The notes under the pieces are model-generated. The model saw only the letters and a list, made by a program, of their open reading frames with translations. It was not told the origin of the DNA and ran no database searches. 64,000 nucleotides of DNA from CAVPWP01 sp050789285 (GTDB lineage: Bacteria > Pseudomonadota > Alphaproteobacteria > Rhodobacterales > Rhodobacteraceae). Positions 1 through 8,011 of this stretch are shown here, piece after piece. A program made the translations under genes and the position numbers. Every line of letters begins with the position of its first letter. Positions within the stretch are counted from its first letter, which is position 1. The stretch is from positions 124,001 through 188,000 of the forward strand of contig NZ_JBOUVX010000002.1 in NCBI RefSeq assembly GCF_050789285.1, given 5' to 3'.

Positions 1-652
1 GGGACCCGTGGTGCATCATCGGCGCGGCGCTGGCGACGGTGGCGACACCCAGGCCTTCGGCCAGCGCGCCCAGCCGGGCGAAGCGCGCGGGATCCTGCCC
101 GTCGTAGCGGGGGGCCAGAAGAAGGTGGCAGGCGGGGCCGAACCGGCGGATCAGGCGGCGGGCGCTGTCGGCCCAGCGGTCGCGGTGGCCGGGGTGGATC
201 AGAAGCTCGATCCCTTCGCCCCACTCGATCAGATCGTCGAGGCGCAGCGCGCAGGCCCCCTTTTCGGCCCGCAGCCGCCCGGTCGAGATCAGCCGGCAGA
301 GTCGCCCCCAGGCAGCGCGGTCGCGCGGCAGGGCGGTGACGGTGAAACCGTCGGTCAGCACGATCCGGGCGGCGGGGACAAGGCGCGGGGCGACGTCCAC
401 CTCGGCGCTGGGGGGCTTCGGGATATGGGCGGGGCGCGGCGGGCCGATGAGCCCGGCCTCGGCGCGCAGGCGCACCTGCCGCGCGATCTCGCGCGCCTCG
501 GTATGGGCGCGCACGATCCCGGCGACCGAGTTCTCGTCGGCGATGGCGATGGCGGGCAGGCCCAGAAGGGCAGCACGGCGCATGTATTCCTCGGGGTGCG
601 AGCCCCCGGTGAGGAAGGTGAAGTTCGAGGTGATGTTGAGTTCGGCGAACAT
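1..652 (-). CDS. dnaE2: Error-prone DNA polymerase DnaE2, N-terminal part (cut by window edge)
   Basis: The minus-strand frame reads open from an ATG at 652 to the window edge, giving about 217 residues. The start reads MFAELNITSNFTFLTGGSHP, which matches the opening of the PHP domain of DnaE2-type polymerases (the usual pattern is YAEL..SNFSFL.GASHPEEL). DnaE2 is the catalytic partner of ImuB in the SOS-induced translesion mutasome and copies across damaged bases. The gene starts 76 bases from the divergently transcribed imuB, with one LexA box between them. In many alphaproteobacteria imuA, imuB and dnaE2 form a single operon, so the head-to-head arrangement here is a variant. The C-terminal palm and fingers domains lie outside the window, so intactness cannot be judged. 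Confidence 0.88.
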   Translation of the reverse strand, partial: MFAELNITSNFTFLTGGSHPEEYMRRAALLGLPAIAIADENSVAGIVRAHTEAREIARQVRLRAEAGLIGPPRPAHIPKPPSAEVDVAPRLVPAARIVLTDGFTVTALPRDRAAWGRLCRLISTGRLRAEKGACALRLDDLIEWGEGIELLIHPGHRDRWADSARRLIRRFGPACHLLLAPRYDGQDPARFARLGALAEGLGVATVASAAPMMHHGS

Positions 653-694
653 GCAGGGGGCGACTCGACTCGGCAGGGGTCGAAATCTACAATA

Positions 695-709
695 GAACGA
701 AACAAGAAC
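695..709. promoter_or_regulatory. LexA (SOS) box shared by imuB and dnaE2
   Basis: The sequence GAACGAAACAAGAAC is a perfect GAAC-N7-GAAC direct repeat. Its other strand, GTTC-N7-GTTC, is the known LexA operator of alphaproteobacteria. It sits 19 bases before the imuB start and 42 bases before the dnaE2 start, so one repressor site could control both divergent genes. Confidence 0.85.
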
Positions 710-728
710 AAAGCTGCCTGTTCCCCTC

Positions 729-2384
729 ATGCCGAACCGTCGCATCCTTTCCCTGTGGTTCCCGCGCCTGGCGGCCGAGCGCCATCTGCGGATCGAACCC
801 GCACTGGCGGGGGCGCCCTTCGCCGTGGTCGCGGACCAGCAGAACTTGCAGGTGCTGATATCGCTGTCGGCGGCGGCCTCGGCGGCCGGGCTTCAGTCGG
901 GTCAGCCGCTTCGCGACGCGCAGGCGATGTGTCCGGACCTGATCACGCGGCGCTCCAACCCGCAGATGGAAGCGGCCTTCCTGACCGTGATCCGGCGCTG
1001 GGCGGGCAAGATCTCGCCCTGGGTGGCGGAAGAGCCGCCGGATGCTCTGGTCGTCGACCTGACAGGCTGCGCGCATCTGTTCGGCGGCGAACAGGCGCTG
1101 CTGGCCGAGATCGGCGCGGATTGCGCGGGGCTGGGGCTGACGATGCATGCCGGGGTCGCCGACACGGTGGGGGCGGCCTGGGCGCTGGCGCGGTACGCCG
1201 GTCAGCCCGTGCAGGCCACGCGCAGCGGCGACGCCATCGACCAGGAAGCCTGGGCGACCCGGTCGCGCGCTGCGCGGCGCCGGCAGTGGGATCGCGGTGG
1301 GCCGGCCTCTGAGGCCGTCACGCCCATCGGCCGGCAGACGGTCATCGCGCCGCCGGGACAGACGCGGCAGGTGCTGGCCGGGATGCCGGTGGCAGGACTG
1401 CGGATCGACGCCCAGACGGTGGCTGAGTTGTCCCGGCTTGGCCTCCGGCGGATCGGCGATCTGGCGGGGCAACCCCGGGCGGCGCTGGCGCGGCGCTTCG
1501 GCCGGGCGCTGGTGCAGCGCCTCGACCAGGCACTGGGGGTCGAGCCGGAACCCGTCTCGCCCGCGCGGCCCCCCGATCATTTCGCGGTCCGGCTGACCCT
1601 GCCCGATCCCATTGGGCGGGCCGAGGACATTGCCGCGGCCCTTGACCGTCTGCTGCCCGCGCTGGGCGAAAGGCTGGCGGCGAAGGGACGGGGCGCGCGG
1701 CGGATTCGGATGGACTGCTTTCGCAGCGACCACACGACGCAATCGGTCGAGGTCGGGCTGGCCCGCCCCTCGGCCCAGCCCGACCGCATCCGGCCGCTTC
1801 TGATGCTGAAGCTGGGCGAGATCGACGCGGGCTTCGGGATCGACTGCGTACGGGTCGAGGCGGTCCAGACCGAGCCGGTGCACGCGCGCCAGCACAAGGG
1901 GCATCTGGATGCCGCCGAAGCGGTGCGGGCACGGCTGTCGGCGAACACGGCGGTCGACGACCTGATCGGCAAGCTGGGGGCGCGGGTGGGACTCGAGGCG
2001 ATCACCCGTCTGCATCCGGCGGAAAGCCATATCCCCGAGAAGACGTCGAAGGTGCTGGCCGCCGCCTGGTCGGAACCGGCCACCGACTGGCCCCCCCCCC
2101 CTGCGCGGCGGCCGCTTCTGCTGTGGCGGCCCGAGCTGGTGGCGGCCGACGACGCGCCCGAGGTCCCGCTGGAATTCCGCTGGCGGCGACAGGCATTCCG
2201 GACGGTCGCGGCGGCCGGACCCGAACGGATCGCACCGGAATGGTGGCTGGACGATCCGGACTGGCGGACGGGGGTGCGCGATTACTGGCGGGTCGTCACC
2301 GACGACGGGGCCGAGCTTTGGCTTTACTACGCCCATGGTGGCGCGCTGTCGTCGGGCTGGTTCTGTCAGGGACAGTTCGCCTGA
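729..2384 (+). CDS. imuB: ImuB, non-catalytic Y-family polymerase-like mutasome protein
   Basis: This 551-residue protein has the layout of ImuB. The N-terminal strand reads ILSLWFPRLAAER, where true Y-family polymerases have a catalytic Asp. The segment VVDLTGCAHLFGG at about 108-120 is typical of ImuB and differs from DinB. ImuB does not synthesise DNA; it bridges DnaE2 and the beta clamp during SOS mutagenesis. The start at 729 lies just after the LexA box, so SOS induction is expected. No imuA lies upstream, because the neighbour is divergent dnaE2. A run of eleven C residues at 2091-2101 encodes four prolines (about residues 455-458); gain or loss of one C would shift the frame and remove the last hundred residues. 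Identity is sure; function in this strain depends on that tract. Confidence 0.9.
   Translation: MPNRRILSLWFPRLAAERHLRIEPALAGAPFAVVADQQNLQVLISLSAAASAAGLQSGQPLRDAQAMCPDLITRRSNPQMEAAFLTVIRRWAGKISPWVAEEPPDALVVDLTGCAHLFGGEQALLAEIGADCAGLGLTMHAGVADTVGAAWALARYAGQPVQATRSGDAIDQEAWATRSRAARRRQWDRGGPASEAVTPIGRQTVIAPPGQTRQVLAGMPVAGLRIDAQTVAELSRLGLRRIGDLAGQPRAALARRFGRALVQRLDQALGVEPEPVSPARPPDHFAVRLTLPDPIGRAEDIAAALDRLLPALGERLAAKGRGARRIRMDCFRSDHTTQSVEVGLARPSAQPDRIRPLLMLKLGEIDAGFGIDCVRVEAVQTEPVHARQHKGHLDAAEAVRARLSANTAVDDLIGKLGARVGLEAITRLHPAESHIPEKTSKVLAAAWSEPATDWPPPPARRPLLLWRPELVAADDAPEVPLEFRWRRQAFRTVAAAGPERIAPEWWLDDPDWRTGVRDYWRVVTDDGAELWLYYAHGGALSSGWFCQGQFA
2091..2101 (+). repeat. C11 homopolymer tract inside imuB
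   Basis: Eleven consecutive C residues follow a TGG codon and encode a Pro-Pro-Pro-Pro stretch. Tracts of this length are prone to strand slippage, and it is also a place where sequencing errors arise. The frame is intact as given. Confidence 0.8.
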
Positions 2385-2633
2385 CAGCGGCGGCGCTGCC
2401 TGCCGGTCCTTCGAAGCGAGTTCCTGGGGGAAGGAGGGCGAAAGACCCCGATGCCGCAGGCTGGGTGGGGGCTGTTGATCCGCGGCACCGGGGGTTTAGC
2501 GTCTTTCGCTAGGTCCCAATCTCCCTTCCGAACCCGGCACAAAAAAGGAGGGGTCCGCGCAGGCCAAAGGTAATTTTGCGGCATTTCCGTGACCACGCTT
2601 GATTTCAAGACCGGGTGGGCACAACATCTTGTC

Positions 2634-2981
2634 ATGACGATCCAGTCGCCCACACCCTTTCCCTCCACACGCGCGATCTCCGATCAGGTCGCCTTCGATC
2701 GGGCCGAACTTGGGGTGATCCTGGCCCTTTATGGCAGGATGGTCGCCTCGGGCGAGTGGCGCGACTACGGCATGTCCTTCCTGCGCGAGGCTGCCATCTT
2801 CTCGGTGTTCCGCCGAACAGCCGAGCACCCGATCTATCGCATCGAGAAACGTCCGAGGCTTCGCAACAGGCAAGGCATGTACGCGGTCATCGGCATGGAC
2901 GGACAAGTCCTGAAACGCGGCCACGACCTGAAGACGGTGCTGCGCGTCCTCGATCGCAAGCTGATCCGCCCCGTGGACTGA
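2634..2981 (+). CDS. DUF2794 family protein
   Basis: A 115-residue protein beginning MTIQSPTPFPSTRA. The middle and end (FDRAELGVILALYGRMV, GEWRDYGMSFLREAAIFSVF, AEHPIYRIEKRPRLR, GMDGQVLKRGHDLKTVLRVL) match the DUF2794 family, which is conserved across alphaproteobacteria and has no assigned function. The frame stays open upstream to a GTG at 2589, which would add 15 residues; the ATG at 2634 gives the length usual for the family, so I prefer it, although neither start has a strong ribosome site. An AAAAAAGGAGG stretch at 2540-2550 is too far upstream to serve either start. It stands alone between imuB and a minus-strand block. No membrane segment or signal peptide is visible. Confidence 0.85.
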   Translation: MTIQSPTPFPSTRAISDQVAFDRAELGVILALYGRMVASGEWRDYGMSFLREAAIFSVFRRTAEHPIYRIEKRPRLRNRQGMYAVIGMDGQVLKRGHDLKTVLRVLDRKLIRPVD

Positions 2982-3016
2982 GCCTGCCAGCCGGGCCCGC
3001 CGCCCAAACGCACCGA

Positions 3017-3841
3017 CTATAGCCGCCGATGCGCCGTCACCGGGCCGCCGCCCTGTGCCGCGATCCGGGCAATCGCCGCCTCCAGGGGTTCGTAGGACAC
3101 CGCCATGTGATGGGCATTGGCATGAATCAGGGTTTCGGCGTCCACGGCCATCGCGACATGGCCTTCCCAGAAAAGCAGGTCGCCGCGCCGCGCAGGAACG
3201 CCCGCGCCGACCGGCGCGCCCAGCGACATCTGCATGTCGCTGTCCCCCGGACAGGGACTCCCGCAGGCCAGATGCGCCACCTGCACCAGGCCCGAACAGT
3301 CGATCCCGAAGCTGCTGTTGCCGCCCCAGAGATAGGGGGTGCCGAACAGAAGCTGCGCGATGGTCACGGGATCGCGAAACGGACGGTCGATGGGCCGAAG
3401 ATGCGGCTTCGGGATGAAGGCGCCGTCGGTCGTCTCGAAGAAGACGCGATCCTCATGCGCGATCCGAAACCTTGCGCCAAAGCTCAGGGCCGCCAGATCG
3501 CGCGCCTTGATGTCTGGCGCCGCATAAAGATGCGAGGCCCGCACCGCCACGACATGCGTCGCGGCCAGATCCGCCCCCAGGTCGGCATCGGCGACATATC
3601 CGACATAGCCGTCCTTCGCCGCCCGGCCGAAGGACCACCCGTCGCGGGACTCGAGCACCAGGAACCGGTCGCCCAGCAAGAGCTGCCGTTCGCGCGCGCC
3701 TTCGGGCGCACGACACAGATCGGTGAGGGGCGCCGTGACTGTGTGCCAGCTTCCGGACACGAACCGATCGGCCTCGACCCGCCCCTCCCACCCGGTTTCC
3801 GCGACACGGCCGTTCGAGGGCGTCAGACGACGGTCGCTCAC
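3017..3841 (-). CDS. NlpC/P60 family cell-wall peptidase with N-terminal SH3-like domains
   Basis: The 274-residue product has SH3-like beta-rich segments over about residues 30-150, then an NlpC/P60 domain. The catalytic Cys lies in GIDCSGLVQ (C182), followed by GHVAM (H228) and NAHH (H244/H245), which supply the catalytic His and polar residue. Enzymes of this family cut peptidoglycan stem peptides between D-Glu or D-iso-Glu and the diamino acid. No signal peptide is obvious at the N-terminus, so secretion is unclear. It starts with GTG overlapping the stop of the upstream aminopeptidase by four bases (GTGA), so the two are co-translated. That pairing of M17 peptidase and NlpC/P60 suggests murein peptide turnover or recycling. 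Family assignment is firm; the exact substrate is inference. Confidence 0.87.
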   Translation of the reverse strand: MSDRRLTPSNGRVAETGWEGRVEADRFVSGSWHTVTAPLTDLCRAPEGARERQLLLGDRFLVLESRDGWSFGRAAKDGYVGYVADADLGADLAATHVVAVRASHLYAAPDIKARDLAALSFGARFRIAHEDRVFFETTDGAFIPKPHLRPIDRPFRDPVTIAQLLFGTPYLWGGNSSFGIDCSGLVQVAHLACGSPCPGDSDMQMSLGAPVGAGVPARRGDLLFWEGHVAMAVDAETLIHANAHHMAVSYEPLEAAIARIAAQGGGPVTAHRRL

Positions 3842-5238
3842 CTCGCGCCGACCTCGGGAAGAATTCGGGGCAGCGCCCCCAGAATCGCACGCGCGCCCTG
3901 CCCGACGCCACCCTTCGGACGCCCGGGCGCACTGGTGGGCTGCCAGCCGTAGATGTCGAAATGGACATAGCGCGGGGCGGCGGTCACGAAGCGTCGCAGG
4001 AACAGGGCCGCGGTGATCGACCCCGCGAACCCGCCTTTCGGCGCATTGTCGAGGTCGGCGATTCCGGGCTCGATCATGGTCTCGTAGGGATCCCAGAAGG
4101 GCAGGCGCCAGACCGGATCGCGGGCCGCCTGACCGGCCTCGGACAGGGCGGCGGCGATCTGGTCGGAGTCGGTGAAGAAAGGTGCGATGTCGGGTCCGAC
4201 GGCAACCCGCGCGGCGCCGGTCAGCGTCGCCATCGACACGACCAGATCGGGCGTCTCTTCGTCGGCAAAGGTCAGTGCGTCGGCCAGCACCAGCCGCCCC
4301 TCGGCGTCGGTGTTGTTGATCTCGACGGTCAGCCCCTTGCGCGAGCGCAGGATGTCGCCGGGCCGGAAGGACGCGCCCGAAACCGCGTTCTCGACCGCCG
4401 GGATCAGGACCCGCAGGCGAAGCGGCACCTTCAGCGACAGGATCAGGTCGGCCAGACCAAGAACGGTCGCCGCCCCCCCCATGTCCTTCTTCATCAGACC
4501 CATCGACTCGCCAGGCTTGAGGTTCAGCCCACCGGTGTCAAAGCACACGCCCTTGCCCACCAGCGTGACGCTTGGCCCCGAGTCACCCCAGCGCAGGTCG
4601 ATCAGCCGCGGTGCGCGCGGACTTGCCGCGCCGACGGCGTGGATCAGCGGAAAGTCCAGGTCGATCAGGGCGTCGCCCACGGTCTGAACGAACGATCCGC
4701 CATGGCGCTGGGCAAGGGTCTGCGCCGCTTGCGCCAGATCCGCCGGGCCCATGTCGTTTGCCGGGGTGTTGATGAGGTCGCGCGTCAGGACTTCGGCAGC
4801 GGCAAGCGCCTCGATCCTCGCGGCGTCGATGCCCGCGGGCGCGACCAGCATCGCTTTCGGAATCGAAAGGTCACGGTAGCGAACGAAACGATAGCCTTCG
4901 AGCAGCCAGCCGAGACACTCGGCGGCAAGGTCGTCGGCCCCCAAGGCATGCTCAAGCGTCCAGGCCCCTTCCGGCAGCGCTGAACGCGCTTTCGCCAGCG
5001 CATAGCGATTCCGCACCCGGTCGCGCGCCGTCCCAAGGCCCACGGCGGCAGAGGCCGGCCGGCCGTCGCGGCCCGGAAACACAATCGACGCGCCATGACC
5101 GCCTGTGAACCCCTGTGTCTCGACCCAGGCGGCAGCCTCGGGCGACAGACCTGTTCGCCAGGCGGCAAGACCGTCCTTGTCCACCAGGGAAAGCGGCTTT
5201 GCGGGCGTTTCGGGCGGGGCGAAAGCGGTCTGGGTCAT
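3838..5238 (-). CDS. M17 family leucyl aminopeptidase-like protein
   Basis: This is a 466-residue cytosolic metallopeptidase of the M17 (PepA-like) family, which removes N-terminal residues from peptides using two divalent metals. The metal and catalytic region VGKGVCFDTGGLNLKPG starts at about residue 227 (Lys229, Asp234). The signature NTDAEGRL lies at about 309-316, followed by VLADALTFADEE. The C-terminal half is well conserved; the N-terminal domain is divergent, as expected. I chose the ATG at 5238 (MTQTAFAPPE) over an upstream ATG at 5262, because the extra eight residues look like noise. The gene is the first of a two-gene unit with the NlpC/P60 peptidase. It lies 41 bases downstream of a small unknown gene on the same strand, which may be part of the same transcript. 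Confidence 0.9.
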   Translation of the reverse strand: MTQTAFAPPETPAKPLSLVDKDGLAAWRTGLSPEAAAWVETQGFTGGHGASIVFPGRDGRPASAAVGLGTARDRVRNRYALAKARSALPEGAWTLEHALGADDLAAECLGWLLEGYRFVRYRDLSIPKAMLVAPAGIDAARIEALAAAEVLTRDLINTPANDMGPADLAQAAQTLAQRHGGSFVQTVGDALIDLDFPLIHAVGAASPRAPRLIDLRWGDSGPSVTLVGKGVCFDTGGLNLKPGESMGLMKKDMGGAATVLGLADLILSLKVPLRLRVLIPAVENAVSGASFRPGDILRSRKGLTVEINNTDAEGRLVLADALTFADEETPDLVVSMATLTGAARVAVGPDIAPFFTDSDQIAAALSEAGQAARDPVWRLPFWDPYETMIEPGIADLDNAPKGGFAGSITAALFLRRFVTAAPRYVHFDIYGWQPTSAPGRPKGGVGQGARAILGALPRILPEVGAR

Positions 5239-5279
5239 GTCCCCGAGCCTAGCCGATCGCACGGAGCCTGCAAGCGCAG

Positions 5280-5660
5280 TCAGAGCGAGATGCCGTGGGC
5301 GTCCCAGACCGTGACAAGCGATGTCTCGCCGACCCGGATCAGGCGCGCGACACAGGCCGCAAGCGCCGTGCTATCGTGCGAGGTCGAAAGCGAGGCAACG
5401 GCCCCGGCAGCGTCACGGACCGAGGCAAGCCCGGTCTGATCCGCGATGGCGACAAGGCTGCGCGCGCCCTTGCCCACGCGGTCGAGAGCGCCGGCATCAT
5501 AGGCCGCCTCGATCCTTGAAAGTCGCACGGCGATCTCTTCCATGGCGCGCGAGATCACCCTATCGGCACCCGCATCGCCAAGATCCGCGACAAGCGCCTG
5601 AAGACGCGAATTGTCGAAGCGCACGACCTCGACGTGATAAAGGCGAGTGACCTTGATCAT
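5280..5660 (-). CDS. Conserved hypothetical protein, 126 residues
   Basis: I do not recognise a named family. The product begins MIKVTRLYHVEVVRFD and is mostly helical and acidic, with segments RLQALVADLGDAGADRVISR and EIAVRLSRIEAAYDAG. The later stretch is alanine- and serine-rich (AAGAVASLSTSHDSTALAACVARL). The layout is reminiscent of small four-helix proteins such as histidine phosphotransfer modules, but I see no clear phosphorylatable His in a typical context, so I do not call it one. Coding use (high GC third positions) matches its neighbours. It sits 41 bases upstream of the aminopeptidase gene on the same strand and could be the first gene of that operon. The region just upstream (5661-5862) holds hairpins rather than genes. 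Confidence 0.65.
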   Translation of the reverse strand: MIKVTRLYHVEVVRFDNSRLQALVADLGDAGADRVISRAMEEIAVRLSRIEAAYDAGALDRVGKGARSLVAIADQTGLASVRDAAGAVASLSTSHDSTALAACVARLIRVGETSLVTVWDAHGISL

Positions 5661-5809
5661 GTTTCGAACCCCAGAACCTCAATCCCGAGGCGAGGTCTAG
5701 AAAGAAGCATTCAAGAAAGGATTGAGGCGTCAGATCGAAATCGGAAAAGTCTTTCGAAAAAGCCCACGGATGAAGGGCGGCGTCGGAATTGAAGGGGCCG
5801 GAAATGGCA

Positions 5810-5866
5810 GGGCGCGACCCCGGGTAAAGGCCGCGCCCCACTGATCGCTGAAGGGATGGCGATCAG
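5810..5866 (-). terminator. Two stem-loops after a small gene, possible weak terminator
   Basis: Two inverted repeats follow each other. CTGATCGC (5841-5848) pairs with GCGATCAG (5859-5866) and spans the stop codon of the small gene ending at 5863. GGGCGCG (5810-5816) pairs with CGCGCCC (5832-5838). No strong T run follows on the minus strand, so a rho-independent terminator is only possible; RNA stabilisation is the alternative. Confidence 0.4.
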
Positions 5867-6069
5867 GCTGCCATTCGGGATTCCTGGGCGATGGCGAAGA
5901 CATTGATGTCCGCCGACCGGCTCGATTTGAAAACCGTCACCGGAACTTCCCGGCGCTTCTGGGTGCGGTATTCGGCCAGGGAAAAGAGATTGTCGGCGCG
6001 CTTGGGAAGCGAGGCGAGGGCCTCGAGGCGGCGCTGGCGGGCAACTTCAAGCAGATTGCGTTCGGTCAT
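5863..6069 (-). CDS. Small hypothetical protein, 68 residues
   Basis: The reading frame begins MTERNLLEVARQRRLEAL and ends FAIAQESRMAA. The first half is a basic, probably helical stretch; the middle has SLAEYRTQKRREVPVTVF. An AGGAGA ribosome site lies 8-10 bases before the ATG, which supports real translation. No family is recognised and no membrane segment is visible. It is followed by a stem-loop at its stop codon and preceded 61 bases upstream by another small gene on the same strand, so the two may be one transcript. Function unknown. Confidence 0.55.
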   Translation of the reverse strand: MTERNLLEVARQRRLEALASLPKRADNLFSLAEYRTQKRREVPVTVFKSSRSADINVFAIAQESRMAA

Positions 6070-6130
6070 TTCGGGTCTCCTGGTAGTCGTGTGGGGGGTG
6101 TCTGAAGTTCGGTCCGAAGGTGTCCGCGGG

Positions 6131-6319
6131 TCACGCGGCGCTCAGATCCTCGGGATTCGGGTGCAAGCGGGCGACGTAGTAGACGCCGGTCGCAAGGCGC
6201 AGACAGCGCGAGCGCTTGCGGAAGTCGTCAAGGCGAACGATCTCGGCCTGGCGGGATCCCTGCACGGAGGCGGCAGAGACGGCAGGGCGGGCGGGGAACG
6301 GCAGCACGTTGTTTTTCAT
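6131..6319 (-). CDS. Small hypothetical protein, 62 residues
   Basis: The product begins MKNNVLPFPARPAV and continues AEIVRLDDFRKRSRCLRL, then GVYYVARLHPNPEDL. The pattern 'NVLPF...' then 'vRLddFRkR' resembles short DNA-associated or regulatory peptides seen in Rhodobacterales, but I cannot name a family. An AAGGGA ribosome site precedes the ATG by about 8 bases. It shares strand and spacing with the 68-residue gene downstream. Base composition is like the neighbours. Function unknown; reality is supported mainly by the ribosome site and by the paired arrangement. Confidence 0.5.
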   Translation of the reverse strand: MKNNVLPFPARPAVSAASVQGSRQAEIVRLDDFRKRSRCLRLATGVYYVARLHPNPEDLSAA

Positions 6320-6728
6320 CGGTTTTCCCTTCGGGTTATGGGGGCATACCCGCGGAGAACAGCCTCCGCGGACATATTGCCTTCAACGCCAATCGGGCAG
6401 ATCGATCGTGCGGCGCTTCAGGCAACCCGGACTGGGCGAACTTGCGAAAGGACCACACCTGGCCAGAGAGGCGGAACGCGGGGTCGGCGACATGCCGAAG
6501 GCCCTTGCCCGGATGGCGGTCTGGAAATTCGGCTTGACCCGTTTTTTCCGCGCCGTCGTCTCTCTGGCGCCATAATTCAATTCATTGACCATGATTCTGG
6601 CTAAAACATTCACGAAATGTGTCTGAATTTTGAAATTTCATCAAAAAGTCCCCTTTGGGGCCCATTCATGTCGCCCGGGCTTCATGAAGTAGCCACAAAT
6701 CACGAACAATCGCCGTCCGACTTCCGAA
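6320..6728. other. Intergenic stretch, AT-richer than its surroundings
   Basis: No convincing gene is seen in these 400 bases between asd and the small genes. Between about 6570 and 6650 the sequence is clearly AT-rich (for example CATAATTCAATTCATTGACC), as expected for a promoter serving the minus-strand small genes. A short frame at 6383-6613 (minus, GTG start) is arginine- and serine-rich without a family match and is not called. Confidence 0.5.
6643..6661 (-). terminator. Possible second terminator after asd
   Basis: On the minus strand, CCCC-AAA-GGGG (6650-6660) is followed by ACTTTTTG. The stem is short. It lies about 70 bases beyond the strong asd terminator, so it could act as a back-up. 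Confidence 0.45.
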
Positions 6729-6769
6729 CAAAAAGAAAAGGCGCGCTGCGAACGAATCGCGGCGCGCCT
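6729..6769 (-). terminator. Rho-independent terminator of asd
   Basis: AGGCGCGCTGCGA (6739-6751) pairs over 13 positions, with one G-U pair, with TCGCGGCGCGCCT (6757-6769) around a five-base loop. On the minus strand the stem is followed by TTTTCTTTTTG. It lies 27 bases after the asd stop codon. Confidence 0.88.
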
Positions 6770-6795
6770 ACGCTTTTCGGGAAAAGACCGGTCTG

Positions 6796-7818
6796 TCAGC
6801 CGCGCTTCAGAACCTCGCGGCCGTAAAGCTCGGCGATCTGCACGGCATTGAGCGCGGCGCCCTTGCGCAGATTGTCACTGACGCACCACAGGCTCAGCCC
6901 GTTCTCGACGGTCGAATCCTGCCGGATGCGACTGATGAAGGTGGCGTAATCGCCGACGCATTCGATCGGCGTGACATAGCCGCCGGGTTCACGCTTGTCG
7001 ACGACCAGCACGCCAGGCGCTTCGCGCAGGATGTCGCGGGCCTCGTCCTCGTCCAGGAAGTCCTCGAACTCGATGTTGATCGCCTCGGAGTGTCCGACGA
7101 AGACCGGCACCCGCACGCAGGTCGCGGTGACCCTGACGGAGGGGTCGAGGATCTTCTTGGTCTCGGCGACCATCTTCCATTCCTCCTTGGTCGACCCGTC
7201 TTCCATGAAGACGTCGATCTGGGGAATGACGTTGAAGGCGATCTGCTTCTGGAACTTCTGCGGTGCCACTTCCTGACCGGGCACGTACATGCCCTTGGTC
7301 TGGTCCCACAGTTCGTCGATCCCGGCCTTGCCGGCGCCCGAGACCGACTGGTACGTCGATACTACGACCCGCTTGATGCGCGCGCGATCGTGCAGGGGCT
7401 TCAGCGCCACCACCATCTGCGCGGTCGAGCAGTTGGGGTTCGCGATGATCATCTTGTTGCGATACCCCGAAACCGCCTGCGGGTTCACTTCGGGCACGAT
7501 CAGCGGGATGGCGGGGTCGTAGCGGTAAAGCGACGAGTTGTCGATCACAAGGCAACCCGCCCCGGCCGCGCGGGGCGCGTAGGTCTTGGTCGCCTCGGAC
7601 CCGATCGCGAACAGCGCGATGTCCCAGCCTTCGAAATCGAAGTGCTCGATGTCGCGGGTCTTGAGTGTCTTGTCGCCATAGCTGACCTCGGTGCCCAGCG
7701 ACCGGCGCGAGGCAAGCGCAGCGACCTCGTCCGCGGGAAACTGGCGTTCGGCCAGGATGTTCAGCATTTCGCGGCCCACATTGCCCGTGGCGCCTGCGAC
7801 GACGACGCGATAGCCCAT
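6796..7818 (-). CDS. asd: Aspartate-semialdehyde dehydrogenase
   Basis: The 340-residue enzyme reduces aspartyl phosphate to aspartate semialdehyde with NADPH, the branch point toward lysine/diaminopimelate, threonine and methionine. The N-terminal Rossmann motif VAGATGNVGREML is at residues 7-19. The active-site Cys lies in NPNCSTAQM (C130). A conserved stretch VFVGHSEAINIEF carries the substrate-binding His, and GAGKAGIDEL follows the catalytic domain. The frame stays open upstream, but the ATG at 7818 is preceded by GGAGAT at the right distance and matches the family N-terminus (MGYRVVVAGATG). The gene is single, with its own strong terminator. Confidence 0.97.
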   Translation of the reverse strand: MGYRVVVAGATGNVGREMLNILAERQFPADEVAALASRRSLGTEVSYGDKTLKTRDIEHFDFEGWDIALFAIGSEATKTYAPRAAGAGCLVIDNSSLYRYDPAIPLIVPEVNPQAVSGYRNKMIIANPNCSTAQMVVALKPLHDRARIKRVVVSTYQSVSGAGKAGIDELWDQTKGMYVPGQEVAPQKFQKQIAFNVIPQIDVFMEDGSTKEEWKMVAETKKILDPSVRVTATCVRVPVFVGHSEAINIEFEDFLDEDEARDILREAPGVLVVDKREPGGYVTPIECVGDYATFISRIRQDSTVENGLSLWCVSDNLRKGAALNAVQIAELYGREVLKRG

Positions 7819-8011
7819 CAGGATCTCCTCTGAAAGTCGGGGTCTCTTACCAGTGACCCGTGCCGCGCGAAAGGGGGACGACACCTTGCCCAAAGTGGCG
7901 GGCCGCTTCGGTGGCGGCAGCACAGGAGGTGTCAACATGAATTGACAGCTTTCTGGACGAGGGCCGTCACTTCACCTAGACTTCCCTCAAACGCTGCGGA
8001 CCCTGACCTCC

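Noticed and set aside
8..1312. Long plus-strand frame covering dnaE2 and the imuB start
   Set aside because: It crosses the LexA region and has no family features; shadow of the two real genes.
687..2336. Long minus-strand frame of about 549 codons opposite imuB
   Set aside because: Composition is Arg/Pro/Gly-rich with no recognisable motif, and imuB on the other strand is certain. High-GC coding shadow.
6383..6613. 76-codon minus-strand frame with GTG start
   Set aside because: Arg/Ser-rich sequence, no ribosome site, and no family; lies in the promoter-like gap.
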